The position numbers and the translations under genes are program-made. The notes beneath the pieces are model-generated. The model was not told the DNA's origin and did no database searches. It saw nothing but the letters and a program-made list of their open reading frames with translations. A stretch of 64,000 bases of DNA from Owenia fusiformis (taxonomy: Eukaryota > Annelida > Polychaeta > Sabellida > Oweniidae): positions 15,915,754 through 15,979,753 of the forward strand of contig CAIIXF020000011.1 of the NCBI GenBank assembly GCA_903813345.2, given 5' to 3'. Below are positions 12,187 through 24,500 of the stretch, one piece after another (positions within the stretch are counted from its first letter, which is position 1; each line of letters opens with the position of its first letter).

Positions 12187-12285
12187 AAATGTGGACACCT
12201 TGGTCCAAATCTGAACACCTTGATCCAAATTTTGAACACCTCGGTTTAAAATTTATTACATCTTGCCAAATTTTGAACACCTCAA
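12187..12285. repeat. Short degenerate tandem repeat around TTTGAACACCT
   Basis: Four to five imperfect copies of a roughly 27-bp unit containing (A/T)TTTGAACACCT are followed by CGCGCTCGCTACGCTCGCG (near 12293-12311), a near-palindrome, and then a poly-G stretch. No gene is seen between 11926 and 12880. Confidence 0.5.
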
Positions 12286-12882
12286 ATTTTTCGCGCTCGC
12301 TACGCTCGCGTTTCAAACATCCATCAACGGGGGGGTGGGGGGGGGAGGTACGAAAAATTTCGAACGGAATGCGTGACATATACGTAATTCGCGTGAAAAG
12401 TCCGAACGAAATGCGTACGTTTTTTCGGCGTTCGTATTTTTGCTGTGTAGACGAACTTTTTTAGAAATTTTTCTACAGAAATCTTTTTGCTTGACAATTA
12501 CCAGGTAAAATGCGTATTTGCGTGACATTTTCTATCACGCAAAAATAACTGGCGTGACTTCAAATTGTGGCTTTGACCTCCGCGAATTTCCGAAATTGTT
12601 GCAATCCCCTATATTTTGATTATAAGAAGCTAAGTTTTTGCACTTTTGAGGAGTAGAGTTTACCTAATTTTAAGTACCTAGCATGCTGTTCTTTGGTATC
12701 AAAATAAAGGGGAAGGGTTCAACTTTCATTTTAATTACGAAAATAGGGATGTAGGTCACAAATAGTTCCAACGTTGGCCTTTTTACTACCCGTGTGGCCT
12801 TCATCTCAGAACTGAGCAAATGTTAGCAAACGCGAGTTACAATAAATGTACGCTGATATCTAGAAAGGGTTTGTATAAAAAA

Positions 12883-12962
12883 CCGGGTACCGGGTAGTAA
12901 ATGTTTGTTTGTTTGTTTGTAAATCCTCCATGCTGGGTTCAAACTTGGTACCCGGTACCCGG
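12883..12962. repeat. Perfect 14-bp inverted repeat around a (TTTG)n tract
   Basis: CCGGGTACCGGGTA (12883-12896) is exactly mirrored by TACCCGGTACCCGG (12949-12962). The spacer contains GTTTGTTTGTTTGTTTG. It may be a small hairpin or the remains of a terminal-repeat element. Confidence 0.6.
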
Positions 12963-12983
12963 TCAAAAAAGGGTACCCAAAAA

Positions 12984-13642
12984 ACGAAAAATACGAATAT
13001 ATAACATAATTAGATTATGAGAAAACGTGTAAGATTTGTTTTGAATTTGCAAAAATGTATGTAACATGATTCAAAATTGAGCTAGAAGCTTCAAATAAAA
13101 AGCATATTTTAAGGCACTTTTCTTCCTCTATCGTTATGGCCATATTTTCATTGGTTATGGGGGGGGGGGGGTGCGATCGCACCATCTCCTGGCTACGCCT
13201 ATGACATTGTAAGACATAACAATTTTCAATTCAGTGGACATTTTGTCATAAATTGGGATAACTTAAATTATGATTAATAATCAAAATCTTACACGTTGCA
13301 TCATGCAAATTAACACACGTCACCTCTCTGCTAAAGCAACGATAGCTATTTACAGATTTAAATCATATCAAAACAATTCACGTACCAACATACGAACTAT
13401 TGAAAATAGAGTAAGATTGATTTATCTTGTTTTTCAAATCGTCTTACAATGTCATTGGCGTAGCCTTCATTACCAATGGAAATATGACCAAGATAATAGA
13501 GGAAGAAAAGAGCCTTAAAATGCTTTTTATTTGAAGCTTCTAGCTCAATTTTGAAGGAAGTTACATACATTTTTGTAAATTCAAAACAAATCTTACACGT
13601 TTTCTAATGATCTAATTATGTTGTGTATTCGTATATTTCGTG
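12984..13642. mobile_element. Foldback element 3, with an arm-specific insertion
   Basis: The left arm, from about 12984 to 13217, is the reverse complement of 13430-13642. Shared pieces include AAACGTGTAAGATTTG, GAGCTAGAAGCTTCAAATAA and GGCTACGCC(T/A)ATGACATTG. Near 13157-13187 the left arm alone carries a poly-G tract and GTGCGATCGCAC, which are absent from the right arm. No coding capacity. Confidence 0.75.
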
Positions 13643-13933
13643 TTAGATTACGGCATGGGCTTTCAACTAGAAGGGTAGGTAACTTCCCATATTTCCTACA
13701 TAAGCGTTGCCTTTGGGTTTTCAAAATTGGAGAATGTACACATTCCAAGAAAATATTATTTTGTCCTTTTTATGGATGATTTCAAGAAATAATTCAAAAA
13801 TAAAAACATGATTGTCTGCATACATGTTGATAATTTAATAAAAAATCGAAGTTATCGTTATTATGACAATACAGAAAGTGAACATTCTCCCACAAATTAT
13901 ATTTTTATTGGAATGTGTTCTTGAATAATTACC
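13643..13933. other. No gene seen
   Basis: AT-rich unique-looking sequence between two repeat elements. Open frames are short and lack splice-supported continuation. Confidence 0.4.
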
Positions 13934-16375
13934 CAGTGGCGTAGCCAGGATTTGGTGACCGGGGGTTCTATTTTTATGTTATTCACAAATCCCCCCCCTT
14001 ATTAGGGTTCCTCAAATAATGCAATTTGTACAATTACACTCTCTCCAAAAGTTTGGCAATCCTAACTAACCCATTGGATTATGTATTAAAGCAATTTTAT
14101 ATGCATAATTTGTAAAGAAAAGGAGGGGAAATATGATTCATATTAATACCTTCATTAAATTAAGTAGACAATTGAATTTGAATTTTATTTAACAAATATG
14201 ATGTCTTTATTTACGTTTTAAGCAAAGTCTGAAAGTAATAGGCTATATCAAGAAACCTCTCCCATTGAAATAACACAGGACGTAAAAACGATTTTCAAAA
14301 ATGACCTTGTAGCTTTCTTACTTAAATGTTCACTTTAGGCAACGTTCAAAAAAGTCAGACAACTTATTACAATTAATTTTCTGCATCAAAATATATTTCG
14401 GTGAATCTTTTACTGAATACATATCCTGAAATCTGATTTGCCCCGAATCAGCATTATTTCGTCTGACTTCTAGAAGATCCTGGAGCATGATTTGTTTCCA
14501 AGGAATATCAACTATTTCGCACAATTTATTCTTTATAAGCTACTTCATCTAGGACAAAATAAATCACCTCATGCAATGGCTTGTCATTATTTTTCAGGAA
14601 TTTTGTTGGAAGCCAGTTCGGATCAAATGCGAGGTTATTAAAATTGGCGCAAACACCCTGTACTCGGAAAGGTCGTTCTTCTATGATAACTTTTCACAAC
14701 GTTTATACGAAGGCTTTTTAAACTATCCGGGATAGTCGTATTACTGATGAAAATATCTATTATTCAAATAAGTGGGTCTCGGTTATGCTTTGTTTTAAAA
14801 AGTTAAAAATATTGCTTTGGACGTTCCCGGAGTTGTAAGTCCCCCGGAGCAGATTAACTGCAACTGATAATAAAAACGGTTTGGTGAATATAAATCATAT
14901 ATAAATACAAGCGACTGTTCGAATATAAAAAGTATTTTGTTAAGTTCAGACGACTTGATAACAAATAAAGCTTTCATTATTTGAAGATTAATACCATATG
15001 ATTTTCAATTTTTTTTATTATGTAATTTATTCGCTAAACATATCATGACATTAACATGAAAATGGAGAGCAAGTAAACTGGAACGGTAACAATTTGAATT
15101 CTATACAATCTCTTAGATGAGTGGAGTGTATCTGAAAAAACAAAATCATTTTTTGCAATGATTGATTTTTTTTGGAAAGTGATGGGTAAATAAATACTGA
15201 ACAATTGAAAGAATGAATAAATTTGAACAAATGCTTGTGTTTATAAATGATATACGCTTTAAAAAAATTAATTTCACAACGTTTTTAATTATTTAACGAA
15301 TTGGTTTCGGGGACTATGCCAGCCCCAGGGACGTCCCAAGAAATATTTTAAATTTTAATTGATATAAAACAAAACAGAGATGTACACATTTAATTGAAAG
15401 AACATAATTTAGGGCTGCCATCATTAGTCGGAACGTCGACTTGTCAGTCAAAATGCAAGTTCGACAACGAAGTCGACAAAAATTCCCGTCATGTCGACAG
15501 CAAACGATATCAATACTTACTTGAAAATATCCAAATGGCCCCAATACATTTCAATACACATTTCAACGTGTTATGTGCGCGTATTCTGCGGAAATATTGT
15601 TCACATTCATTTCATTTTCAAAAAATAAATTCACCCGGAAGTTCCCTTCATGACTTCTCTTCTCTCTTGCGAGACGTTGTACGAGATTTCGCCCGAGCAG
15701 TCGAAATAAATCCCGGTCGAAACATTGCAGGTATTTGTCCCATTTTCGTCTATAATATTCTATTAACTTGGCATTTAGTAACAATATTAGGCAATTACTT
15801 CCCGATGATTTTTTCTCCCTGGAAAGTTCGATTGTCGACAATATTTTCGACAGCAGAGTTCGACTGTCGACACTGACATTTGAGTTCGATGGCAGCCCTC
15901 ATCAATATTACAACTTTTCTAGATATTTATTCGTCAATGTTGTAAAAATCATTCGGAGTATGGGACGTCTGCATTGTTTTCGAGTTTTTCATATCTTCGT
16001 ATTGGACCAGAACTGGCTTAAAACAAAATTCCTACAAAGGACTGATTTAGCCATTGCCCAAGATGGGTTATTTTGTTGAGAAGAAGCAGCTTTTAAGTTA
16101 ATTGTGCGAAATTATTGTTATTTCTAAATGTAAAATCTCATGCTCTGGGGTCTTCCCAAAATTGAATCTCACCCCGTGCCTAAGGTTGCCAAACGTTTTG
16201 ACATGTTTTTAACAAAATAAGGCTCTCGTGTTCACCATAATAAATATCAATTCATTTATTGCTCATATATTTCAAATAGCACAGTAATTTAATGTTTCTG
16301 GTTAATTTCACCAAAATGATATTTTGGGAAATCCTGACCGGGGGTTCGTTCGAACCCCCGCTGCCTACGGCTATG
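13934..16375. mobile_element. Possible 2.4-kb element with GCGTAGCC-type ends
   Basis: The left end CAGTGGCGTAGCCAGGATTT, followed by CCGGGGGTTC, faces a right end that reads on the other strand CATAGCCGTAGGCAGCGGGG, with CCCCCGGTCAGGATTT just inside. The two ends are related inverted repeats of a kind common in invertebrate DNA elements. I found no transposase frame. The pairing of these two ends is an inference; they could belong to two separate elements. Confidence 0.35.
15411..15899. mobile_element. MITE with AGGGCTGCCATC ends
   Basis: AGGGCTGCCATC at the left and GATGGCAGCCCT at the right are perfect 12-bp inverted ends. The subterminal regions share many GTCGAC/TTCGAC motifs in opposite orientation. 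AGGGCTGCCA-type ends are seen in hAT-like elements. No exact 8-bp target duplication was found (CATAATTT versus CATCAATA). The open frames inside follow the inverted repeats and are not taken as genes. Confidence 0.65.
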
Positions 16376-18640
16376 CTCAAAAGCGACCTGGTTGAAAGCC
16401 CAAAAAATTGCGCATGCGCTATCGAGGTAGGGTAGTGTGAATGTGGTTTTGAAAAGAGTTTATCAACTTTGAAAATTTAATTTGCTTTGAAAATGTGACT
16501 TCTAGGTCGGGGAGATTCCCCATAGACCCCATGTTGTAAAACCACAAAAAGTGATATATTTTTTCTTGTGTTGGGCAGATAACATTTTCTTTTACTGGAC
16601 ATATTTTAATCTGTATAACTATCAGATACATAAGGGTAATATGATAAGAGAACCACTAAAACTGATGCATATTCAAGTTTAAGGGAATTTTGTAATACAC
16701 TGCCATGTTAATTCCCCGAATCAGCCACCTGGTGGCGAAACTGTTAACTACCTACTCGCATCTGAGTAATTCGATGATGTCAAAAGGGTCTAGTGCACTT
16801 TCCATTATGGTTACCCCATGAACAAAATGAATCATTTTTAGGTGTAACATAAAGAATACAATGTCACATAATACTTTGGAAAATATTCAAGCGTTTGGAC
16901 CAACATGGGCTGAGGTTGAGGCCGGTCATTAAGTTCAGCGAGGTTGTATTGACTTGACATTGAATGTGCTCCATTGACTTAACATGTGGATATCATCAGA
17001 TTTCAATGGAGGCCATTGGTTTCTATTGATTTTCACAAAAATACCTAAAATACACGATGACCTGAATCGATTGCAAATTAAATAATTTCACAATATGACA
17101 CAAATGGTATATCACGTCAGATGTGCAAATATAAAGTTTGCAATCGATTCAGGTCATACTTCAAATTAAAAGATTTTTCATCATTTTTTCCCTACAAAAT
17201 GGCTATAGAAAAATGCTTCAAAAGCAACTTTTACACTTATGAAATCCCATACAACTTGTAAATCCAAAGATTATACTGTTAAAATTCATTAATTCATAAC
17301 ATATTTGGATAAGATGTAGGGATGTGTAGGATGCAAATGGATTTTGACAGACACAAAAAGACCTGGTTTGGCATCTCTACCCCTGTACACTTTATGGTTG
17401 AATATTGGCCCTAATAAGTGGCCTATTCATCGATAGTGCTGAATATAGGTCAAAAAGATATTAGTGTACATATAAATGTAATAATAAAAGCAGTATATTT
17501 ATTTTGAAAAATCAGATGAATTTATTTTTTTTATGGGGAGATCATAATGGAGGGTGCACTACATCCTTTCAACAATCGTCCGCCATCTTGAATACGAAGG
17601 TAACGTCAGTTACTTGTGCTTGATACTGACCACCGATTAAGGTATGGACCATACATGTAGGTTCTGGGCAGATAAAAAGATGGCAGCACTATCAGAATCC
17701 AGTGTTATTATTTTTTCTCTATTTCCAAAGTAAAATTTGCAAGGTCAACGGTCAAGGTCATCAAACGAAATCACAAACTGTGTTTTCTAAGTTTCTCAAA
17801 ATTGGAGACTACAAATCAATTTTTTAAATGAAAGTCAGAATATATATTCCCCTAAAGGTTCTACACATATTAGCAATTGACTATTTATTAAAATTTTGCT
17901 CCAGTTCAAATTTCAACTTGGTGCATGGGATGGATGTTATTGTGGTAAATTGTATTTACATTCTGTTTGGATAACGAGATTATTATAAACATATAGCGGA
18001 TACGTACATATGTAATAGTGGAGTCCACAATCGCTAGATGGAGCAGGCAACTAGGCATTGCTGTGTAGCTTTTAAGTGTCATTTTAAACGAGATTTGTAT
18101 TTTTAATAGTCAGAGACTAAATTTTGTGTCTCCTTATCATGAATAAAAACAATAATCTAACTGACAAAAACCTCCACTGCCATCTATTTATTTATCTTCA
18201 TAGCAACTCCTCTATTGGAATTATATTATTACTTCAACACTCAAGTGATCAATAGGTTGAAAACACAAACGGCAATCAATTGCGAATTTAATGTTAATTC
18301 TCTTCCAACATTGGTTCAATTTATATATTTTCAATGAACTGAGAAGAATTTACGTGAAATTGATGTATTATGCCATCTATTGGCAAATTGATTGCTCAAT
18401 ATTTTTGAACACAACATAAAGAAAAAATGACTATTGTGCATATAGCGTTTCATAAGTTTTCCTAAAGTCCATTCATAAGTCATGATGGAACCTGCACACA
18501 CTTGTTAAATGTTTGAATTCAGATGTATATTTTGAATACAGATGTTCAACAGCAGCAAATAGAATAATACAGTAGTCAATATCGAATAATGTTTATTGTA
18601 CACACATATATAAATATGTTCATTATATTAGTACTTTTAT
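16376..18640. other. No gene seen; contains a perfect 21-bp inverted repeat
   Basis: I find no splice-supported or family-like coding sequence. The only clear structure is a perfect inverted repeat: 17057-17077 is the reverse complement of 17137-17157 (core GCAATCGATTCAGGTCAT), with a 59-bp spacer. This could be a stem-loop or the end of a small element. Confidence 0.45.
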
Positions 18641-18645
18641 GTTAG

Positions 18646-20660
18646 GTCACAATTTGTTCAACACACAATGTAATCCTAGTCCATAATGGGGTTTCACAAC
18701 CACCAGGACCATTACCAAGTCTTGGTAACAATTATGGCATCATGAGAGAAGACAACCTCCTGTGTGATAATGCTGTTCTCTTCAAGGTAAGGATTGTACA
18801 TACTAGGTAATCAGTCAGTAACTAAGTTCAATCACCACCAAGGTGTAGATAACAGTCATTAGTGGCACAGCGAGAGATAACAGGTTCCTATCGATTACTT
18901 TCTATGCAGAGATGGTCTGGGTATCAAGATACATGGTGCAACAGAAGACTGTGATATGATAATGTTGTTCTCTTCAAGGTAATGATTCCACACAATATGT
19001 AATCAGTCAGTAACTAAGTTCCATCACCATCAAAGTGTAGATACCAGTCATTAGTCATCTCTCCCGCGAGAGATGTCCACCTCCTATCGATAACTTTCTA
19101 TGTAGAGATGGTCTGGGTATCCAAATACATTAGTTGTGCAACAAAAGACTGTGATAATGTTGTTCTCTCCAAAGAAATGATTCCACAATCCACACAATAT
19201 ATAATCAGTAAGTTACTAAGTTCCACCACAATCAGTGTAGTGTAGGTAACAGCCATTATTGGCATCGAGAGAGATATTAGCCTCCTATCGATAACTTTCT
19301 AGGCAGAGATGTTCAGGGTATCAAAATACATAAGTGGTACCACACAAGAGATAATGTAGAGCATACCTGAAAGTACATGAAATTGGGGAAAATGTCACCC
19401 TGCAATTTGTGTAATAGATGCTGAATGCCAGACATTGGATGCAACTGGCATTACAAAGTATCAAAACCAAACGTATCACTTTTAAGTGAATAACTGCATA
19501 AACATGCAAAATGTCACCACTGGCCATTTGTCGCACTTTGTTACATTAGCAGAACTTATTATTTACAACCATCCAAGAATAACCTTTTTCCGCTCATTAA
19601 TATGAGAGTATAACAATATGTCACCACTTCTGTTGGTGTACATGCATTGTACATTATCAATAAAAAATACTGTACTTACTTGAATCATATCCTTGAGATA
19701 TCTCTTCCTAAGACAATGCAACAATAATGTTATTCTCTCCAAGGTTGGGCTCAGCCACAAAATAACTAAGTTCCATATCATTTTGAGTCTCGCTTACGAA
19801 GTCATAAGTGGTGTCACATAAGATTAGAGACAAGACAATGCTAAGATATGTGATTCTCTCCAAGGTTGGGCTTAGCCACAAAATAACTAAGTTCCATATC
19901 AGTTGGAGTCTCTGTTACAAAGTTATTAGTGGTGCCATAAGAGTATAATAACTAAGTTCCACCATCATTACAGTCAAGGTATCAGTCGTTAGTGGTGCCA
20001 CAAGATGTCGCTCTCTCAAAGGTTAGGAATGGACACAATACAACCAAATTCCACCGCAATTGTAGTCTTGGTTACAAAGACATTTGAGGTGCCAGAGCAT
20101 GATAATGTTCTTCTCTCAAAGGTAAGGTTTACACACAATATGTAATCGTAGTCTATAAATGAGCTCAACCATCATTGTAGTTGTAGGTAGCAGAGTCATT
20201 AGTGGTGCCACAGAAGAGTATGACCATGTTGTTTTCGCCAAGGTAGGGATTACACACAGTCCATAACTATGTTGTTTTCACCAAGTTAGGGATTGTACAT
20301 AGTCCATATAACGGAATTCCATCATAATTACAGTCCAGGTAGCAGGGTCATTAGTTTGTGCCATAGAAAAGCATGACCATGTTGTTTTCGCCAAGGTAGG
20401 GATAACACACAGTCCATAAGTATGTTGTCTTCGCCAAGGTAGGGATTGTACACAGTCCATATAACTAAATTCCAAGAATATGATAATGTTGTTCTTTCTA
20501 AAGTAAGAATTGCACAGAATATATAATAGCAGTGCATAACTAAATTTAAAATCCATAAATCCACAGTCCATCACTACTTCCAATGTAGTCTAAGTAACAT
20601 GAGACTAATGGGAGTATGATGATGATGTTGTTCTCTCCAATGTACCTGAAAGTACATAAA
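18646..20660. repeat. Decayed tandem repeat array, partly 194-bp units
   Basis: The motif GATAATG(C/T)TGTTCTCT(T/C)CAAGG recurs through this stretch (near 18763, 18957, 19151, 19725, 19838, 20101, 20220, 20370, 20430, 20485 and 20617). The first three are spaced 194 bp apart and share long flanks such as TAATCAGTCAGTAACTAAGT and CCTATCGAT(A/T)ACTTTCTA. Later units are shorter (about 50-130 bp) and more eroded. Some pieces, such as TACTGTACTTACTTGAA (near 19670) and ACCTGAAAGTACAT (near 19367 and 20643), match pieces of the large units to the right. I read this as an old, decayed edge of the same array. Confidence 0.7.
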
Positions 20661-21053
20661 ATGAGGGAAAATCAACAACTACTGTATGATTTAAGAGATG
20701 ATTTAAAGAGAACTTAAATAGAACAAGGAGTTAACATGCAAAATATCACTCTGCCATTTGTTACAGACACCAAACGGCAATTTAATATTTAGCATATCAC
20801 TTTTTCAAATTGTAACCAAAAATCCTTACAAAATTATACCTTTCAAGTGATCAACCCCTAAAAGAAACAGTAAGACTGAGGCTAACATTAAACATATGGC
20901 GAAGACCAAAAACAAAGTATCAAAACAACCCCGAAAACCAAAAACTGGTAAAGTTAAAAACCCTCTAAAGTTTAAACATTACAACCACGCCCCCCCCCCA
21001 ATTTCAAATATACACATTATCTGCGACTGTGAGATGGCTTATAACTAGCTTAC

Positions 21054-21512
21054 CTCACCTTTGTGGATACAACATTCCAATTGCTGCTTAATCTGCGACC
21101 ACTTGTCCCTTGGAGTGGTAATTTTATGCAATGTAGTTACAGACGTTACAAACAGATTGTTGATCTTTTTAGAAATTGTCAGATTGTTATGACCTGGAAG
21201 TACTTAAAAAAAGAAAAAAGTCAGCAATAATTGGACTTTTTTCTTAAAAGCGATAAGTTAATATACCCAACTGTCTGAACTGGCCATTTTTCAGATATGA
21301 GTATATTTACATACGGCTTTTAAGTCAATGCATTAACATGCAAAATGTCACCACAGGCCATTTGTTACCACCATCCACGAAGAAGTTTTTGTCAACAGAA
21401 TAGTTTGAGAATATATGTCACCACTTCTTGTGGCGCCATAAAAAATCAAATCATTGCTGAGTAAGTAGTTTACTAATAACTATGAATTGAACTATGAATT
21501 GTTACTTTAAAA
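21054..21512. repeat. Diverged older copy at the left edge of the large array
   Basis: It aligns with the right-hand part of the regular unit (for example 25892-26431) but with many substitutions and indels, unlike the near-identical units that follow. It includes an exon-like - strand frame, 21054-21193, beginning GHNNL, homologous to the exon GHDNI found in later units. The switch from diverged to near-identical sequence falls close to 21500-21513. Confidence 0.75.
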
Positions 21513-24500
21513 GCTAGCAATATTAATAATATTCAAATGATCAAGACCAAATTGATAGAGCTAGAACTATTTTGTTGGTAAGTTTCCAAAGTCTCAGAAT
21601 GAAAATTACCAAACACATGCAAACAGAACCACTGTTCCTTGTGTTGCAGCCAAGAACCTGCTTTGCTGGAAATACAAAAAAGATGCTGTAGTACTTGTTA
21701 ATATTACGATTTAAATATATTGCAAAAATTCAAATCAATTAGGAGGGATGGAGTAAGGTACATGTACACATAGTAATACATCTTAACTAGGTAAAAAATA
21801 CTGCTTCCAGCGCTGTATAGCTGATTCTTCTGGTGGGTGTATGGTCCTGTGAAAAGAGAATTCATTTATTAGTAACTTCCGCATGCAACAGTAGTAGTTG
21901 TAGTTCAGGCAAGGAGCAGTCTTTAACCCTCTTCAAAACACCTGCAATGAGAAAATGATTTTACTGTCTACCTTAACTCCAAAGCATGCAAGGGATTATC
22001 ATTTGCAAAAAAGTTGCCAAGTTGCCTTTATCAATCAGATTCTAGGTCGTAAATACCTAGATGGTTGATTGCTTATTGGACCAAAACATGGTCGCATTAA
22101 CACTGACCTCAAAACAAGAAAAAACAGTCAAATTGAAAAATTGATGATGATTTGATGAAACTTAAGATCATCTACCAACTAGCACCAAAAAAGAGAATCG
22201 GTATCCGAAAACTGAGACTAACATACCAAGGTATGTTAAATCTCAGGTGAAAATGAGTTTATAAAAAAAATATGAAGACAATATTTTCCAAATATAGCAC
22301 ACATTACTTCCATTTTGATAAAACCAGGTGGATTCCATTATTCTTTCATGTCAGAACATAGAATCTGTTAGGAAGCTTTCAAGCCAACACACCTTAACAA
22401 AAGATCAAACATTGGGTGACCATCCCCCTGCTCATGCTGTATGCTGTCCAGAGAGATTAAGAAGAATAACAAGAATGACATCCTCGGCCATGCATAATTA
22501 GGATACATCACATTAAAAAGATGAAATACAAGACCATACCACTGTCAATTCCCAATAGTACCTTTACTGTAACACTGATAAGCAATGTCTACCTACCTAA
22601 AGAGTACAAGGTAACATGTATCAACCCCAAGGCCATTCCGTACAGATCCAAGTGAACTCTTGCTGCGTCCTCACGAGATCTCTGGATCACACTATATCCG
22701 TCATAGCTAACTACTAACATTACAATACGAGCAAGTAAAAATGAGTGGACCTTCACCAGAGCTCAACGATACCCCTCCAGAACGACCCAATGCATGCCGG
22801 CACCACAGCATGCATTGAAGAAAGAAAATTCAGAATACCTCCTCCTGGTGGGTGCAAGACCCACCATTTTGACCTGCAAGTAAAGAATGCTTTCACCAGC
22901 CATCAGAATATAGGCAAAACAAAGAACCAAGCTCAACAATAAGAATCCAACTTGGAAACTGTTGGTCGGGACTTACAAGGAATTGATACCTGAAACCCAT
23001 GCATCTAGAGATTGATAGACACTGATCATCAGAATCACAGTGGAGGTACTACGAGGAACATCAAACGGTATGACCAAGTAAACCAGAGCTCTCAATGCAA
23101 TGGATCAGAATGACCCATGCTCAACGATGCCATTCTTAGATATTCCTCAAAATCAATCGGGACAACATAAAACATGAACAGGGGAAGGCCTCCCAACACT
23201 TGATCAAGTGTTAAGACATGTTTAGCCATCCAGCCTCCTAGCAGATTCCAGGTTCCTTCACTCCAGAATAATGGGTCGGCCAACAAAATCCACCGGTTCA
23301 ATCAAAATGGAAGGTGTCCCACTAACAAGAAAACCTGCCGCTCCTAAACCATAGATGGAAAACATGTCTAGCTGGTAGATGACCCCATATGGAATAACTA
23401 AGATAACTTAACCAAATAACTAAGATAACTCAACAAGATTACTTAACTTAGGTGACAGGAACTTTGTGATGAGGCTCATCTTTAAGGGAGTGGAGTCCAG
23501 GAGGCGACTCATTTTCCAGTGCATGGCTTATCTTTCAGGGGATTGCTCATTTTCCAGGGGATTGTTCATTTTCCAGTGGGTGGCTCATCTCTCAGCGGGT
23601 GGATCATCTTCCAGCAGGTTGCTCAATTGCCAGCAGGTGGATCATCTTCCAGTGGAATGCTCATCTTGCAGTGGGTTGTTTATCTTCCAGTTGGTTGTTC
23701 ATCTTCCAGTTGGTTGCTCTTCTTCCAGTTGGTTGCTCTTCTTCCAGTTGGTTGCTCTTCTTCCAGTTGGTTGCTCTTCTTCCAGTTGGTTGCTCTTCTT
23801 CCAGTTGGTTGTTCATCTTCCAGTTGGTTGTTCATCTTCCAGTTGGTTGTTCATCTTCCAGTTGGTTGTTCATCTTCCAGTTGGTTGTTCATCTTCCAGT
23901 TGGTTGTTCATCTTCCAGTTGGTTGTTCATCTTCCAGTTGGTTGTTCATCTTCCAGTTGGTTGTTCATCTTCCAGTTGGTTGTTCATCTTCCAGTTGGTT
24001 GTTCATCTTCCAGTTGGTTGTTCATCTTCCAGTTGGTTGTTCATCTTCCAGTTGGTTGCTCTTCTTCAAGTTGGTTGCTCTTCTTTCAGTTGGTTGCTCT
24101 TCTTTTAGTTGGTTGCTTTTCTTCCAGTTGGTTGCTCTTCTTCCAGTTGGTTGCTCTTCTTCCAGTTGGTTACTCTTCTTCCAGTTGGTTGTTCTTCTTC
24201 CAGTTGGTTGCTCTTCTTCCAGTTGGTTGCTCTTCTTCCAGTTGGTTGCTCTTCTTCCAGTTGGTTGCTCATCTTCCAGTGGGTTGCTCATCTTCCAGCG
24301 GGTGAATTATCTTCCAGCGGTTGAATTATCTTTCAGTGGGTGGATCATCTTCTAGCAGTTGGATCATCTTCAAGGTTGCCATCTTCCACCAGATAGATCA
24401 TCTTCAACTGGGAACTTGGCTTTCCAATGGGGGACTTGCCTTGCAGTGTGTGGCTTCCAGTGTGTGGCTCAGGTACTAGTGGGCTGACCACCTCCAAGCT

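Noticed and set aside
18646-18786. A 47-codon + strand open segment with AG/GT borders (ends LCDNAVLFK)
   Set aside because: It is phase-clean and looked like an exon, but its parts (ACACAATGTAATC, GATAATGCTGTTCTCTTCAAGG) belong to the local decayed repeat family, and I found no partner exons.
22745-22942. Repeated 65-codon + strand open frame (MDLHQSS...) in each unit
   Set aside because: Identical simply because the units are near-identical. No splice or family support and no diverged copy with a conserved frame.
23466-24355. Long open frames (up to 279 codons, all three + frames) across the minisatellite, and minus-strand frames such as LEEEQPTGRRATNWKKSNQ repeats
   Set aside because: The 19-bp motif contains no stop in these frames, and its length makes all frames equivalent. 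Copy-number changes break the flanking frame between units, and there is no start, signal or splice context. Not reported as genes.
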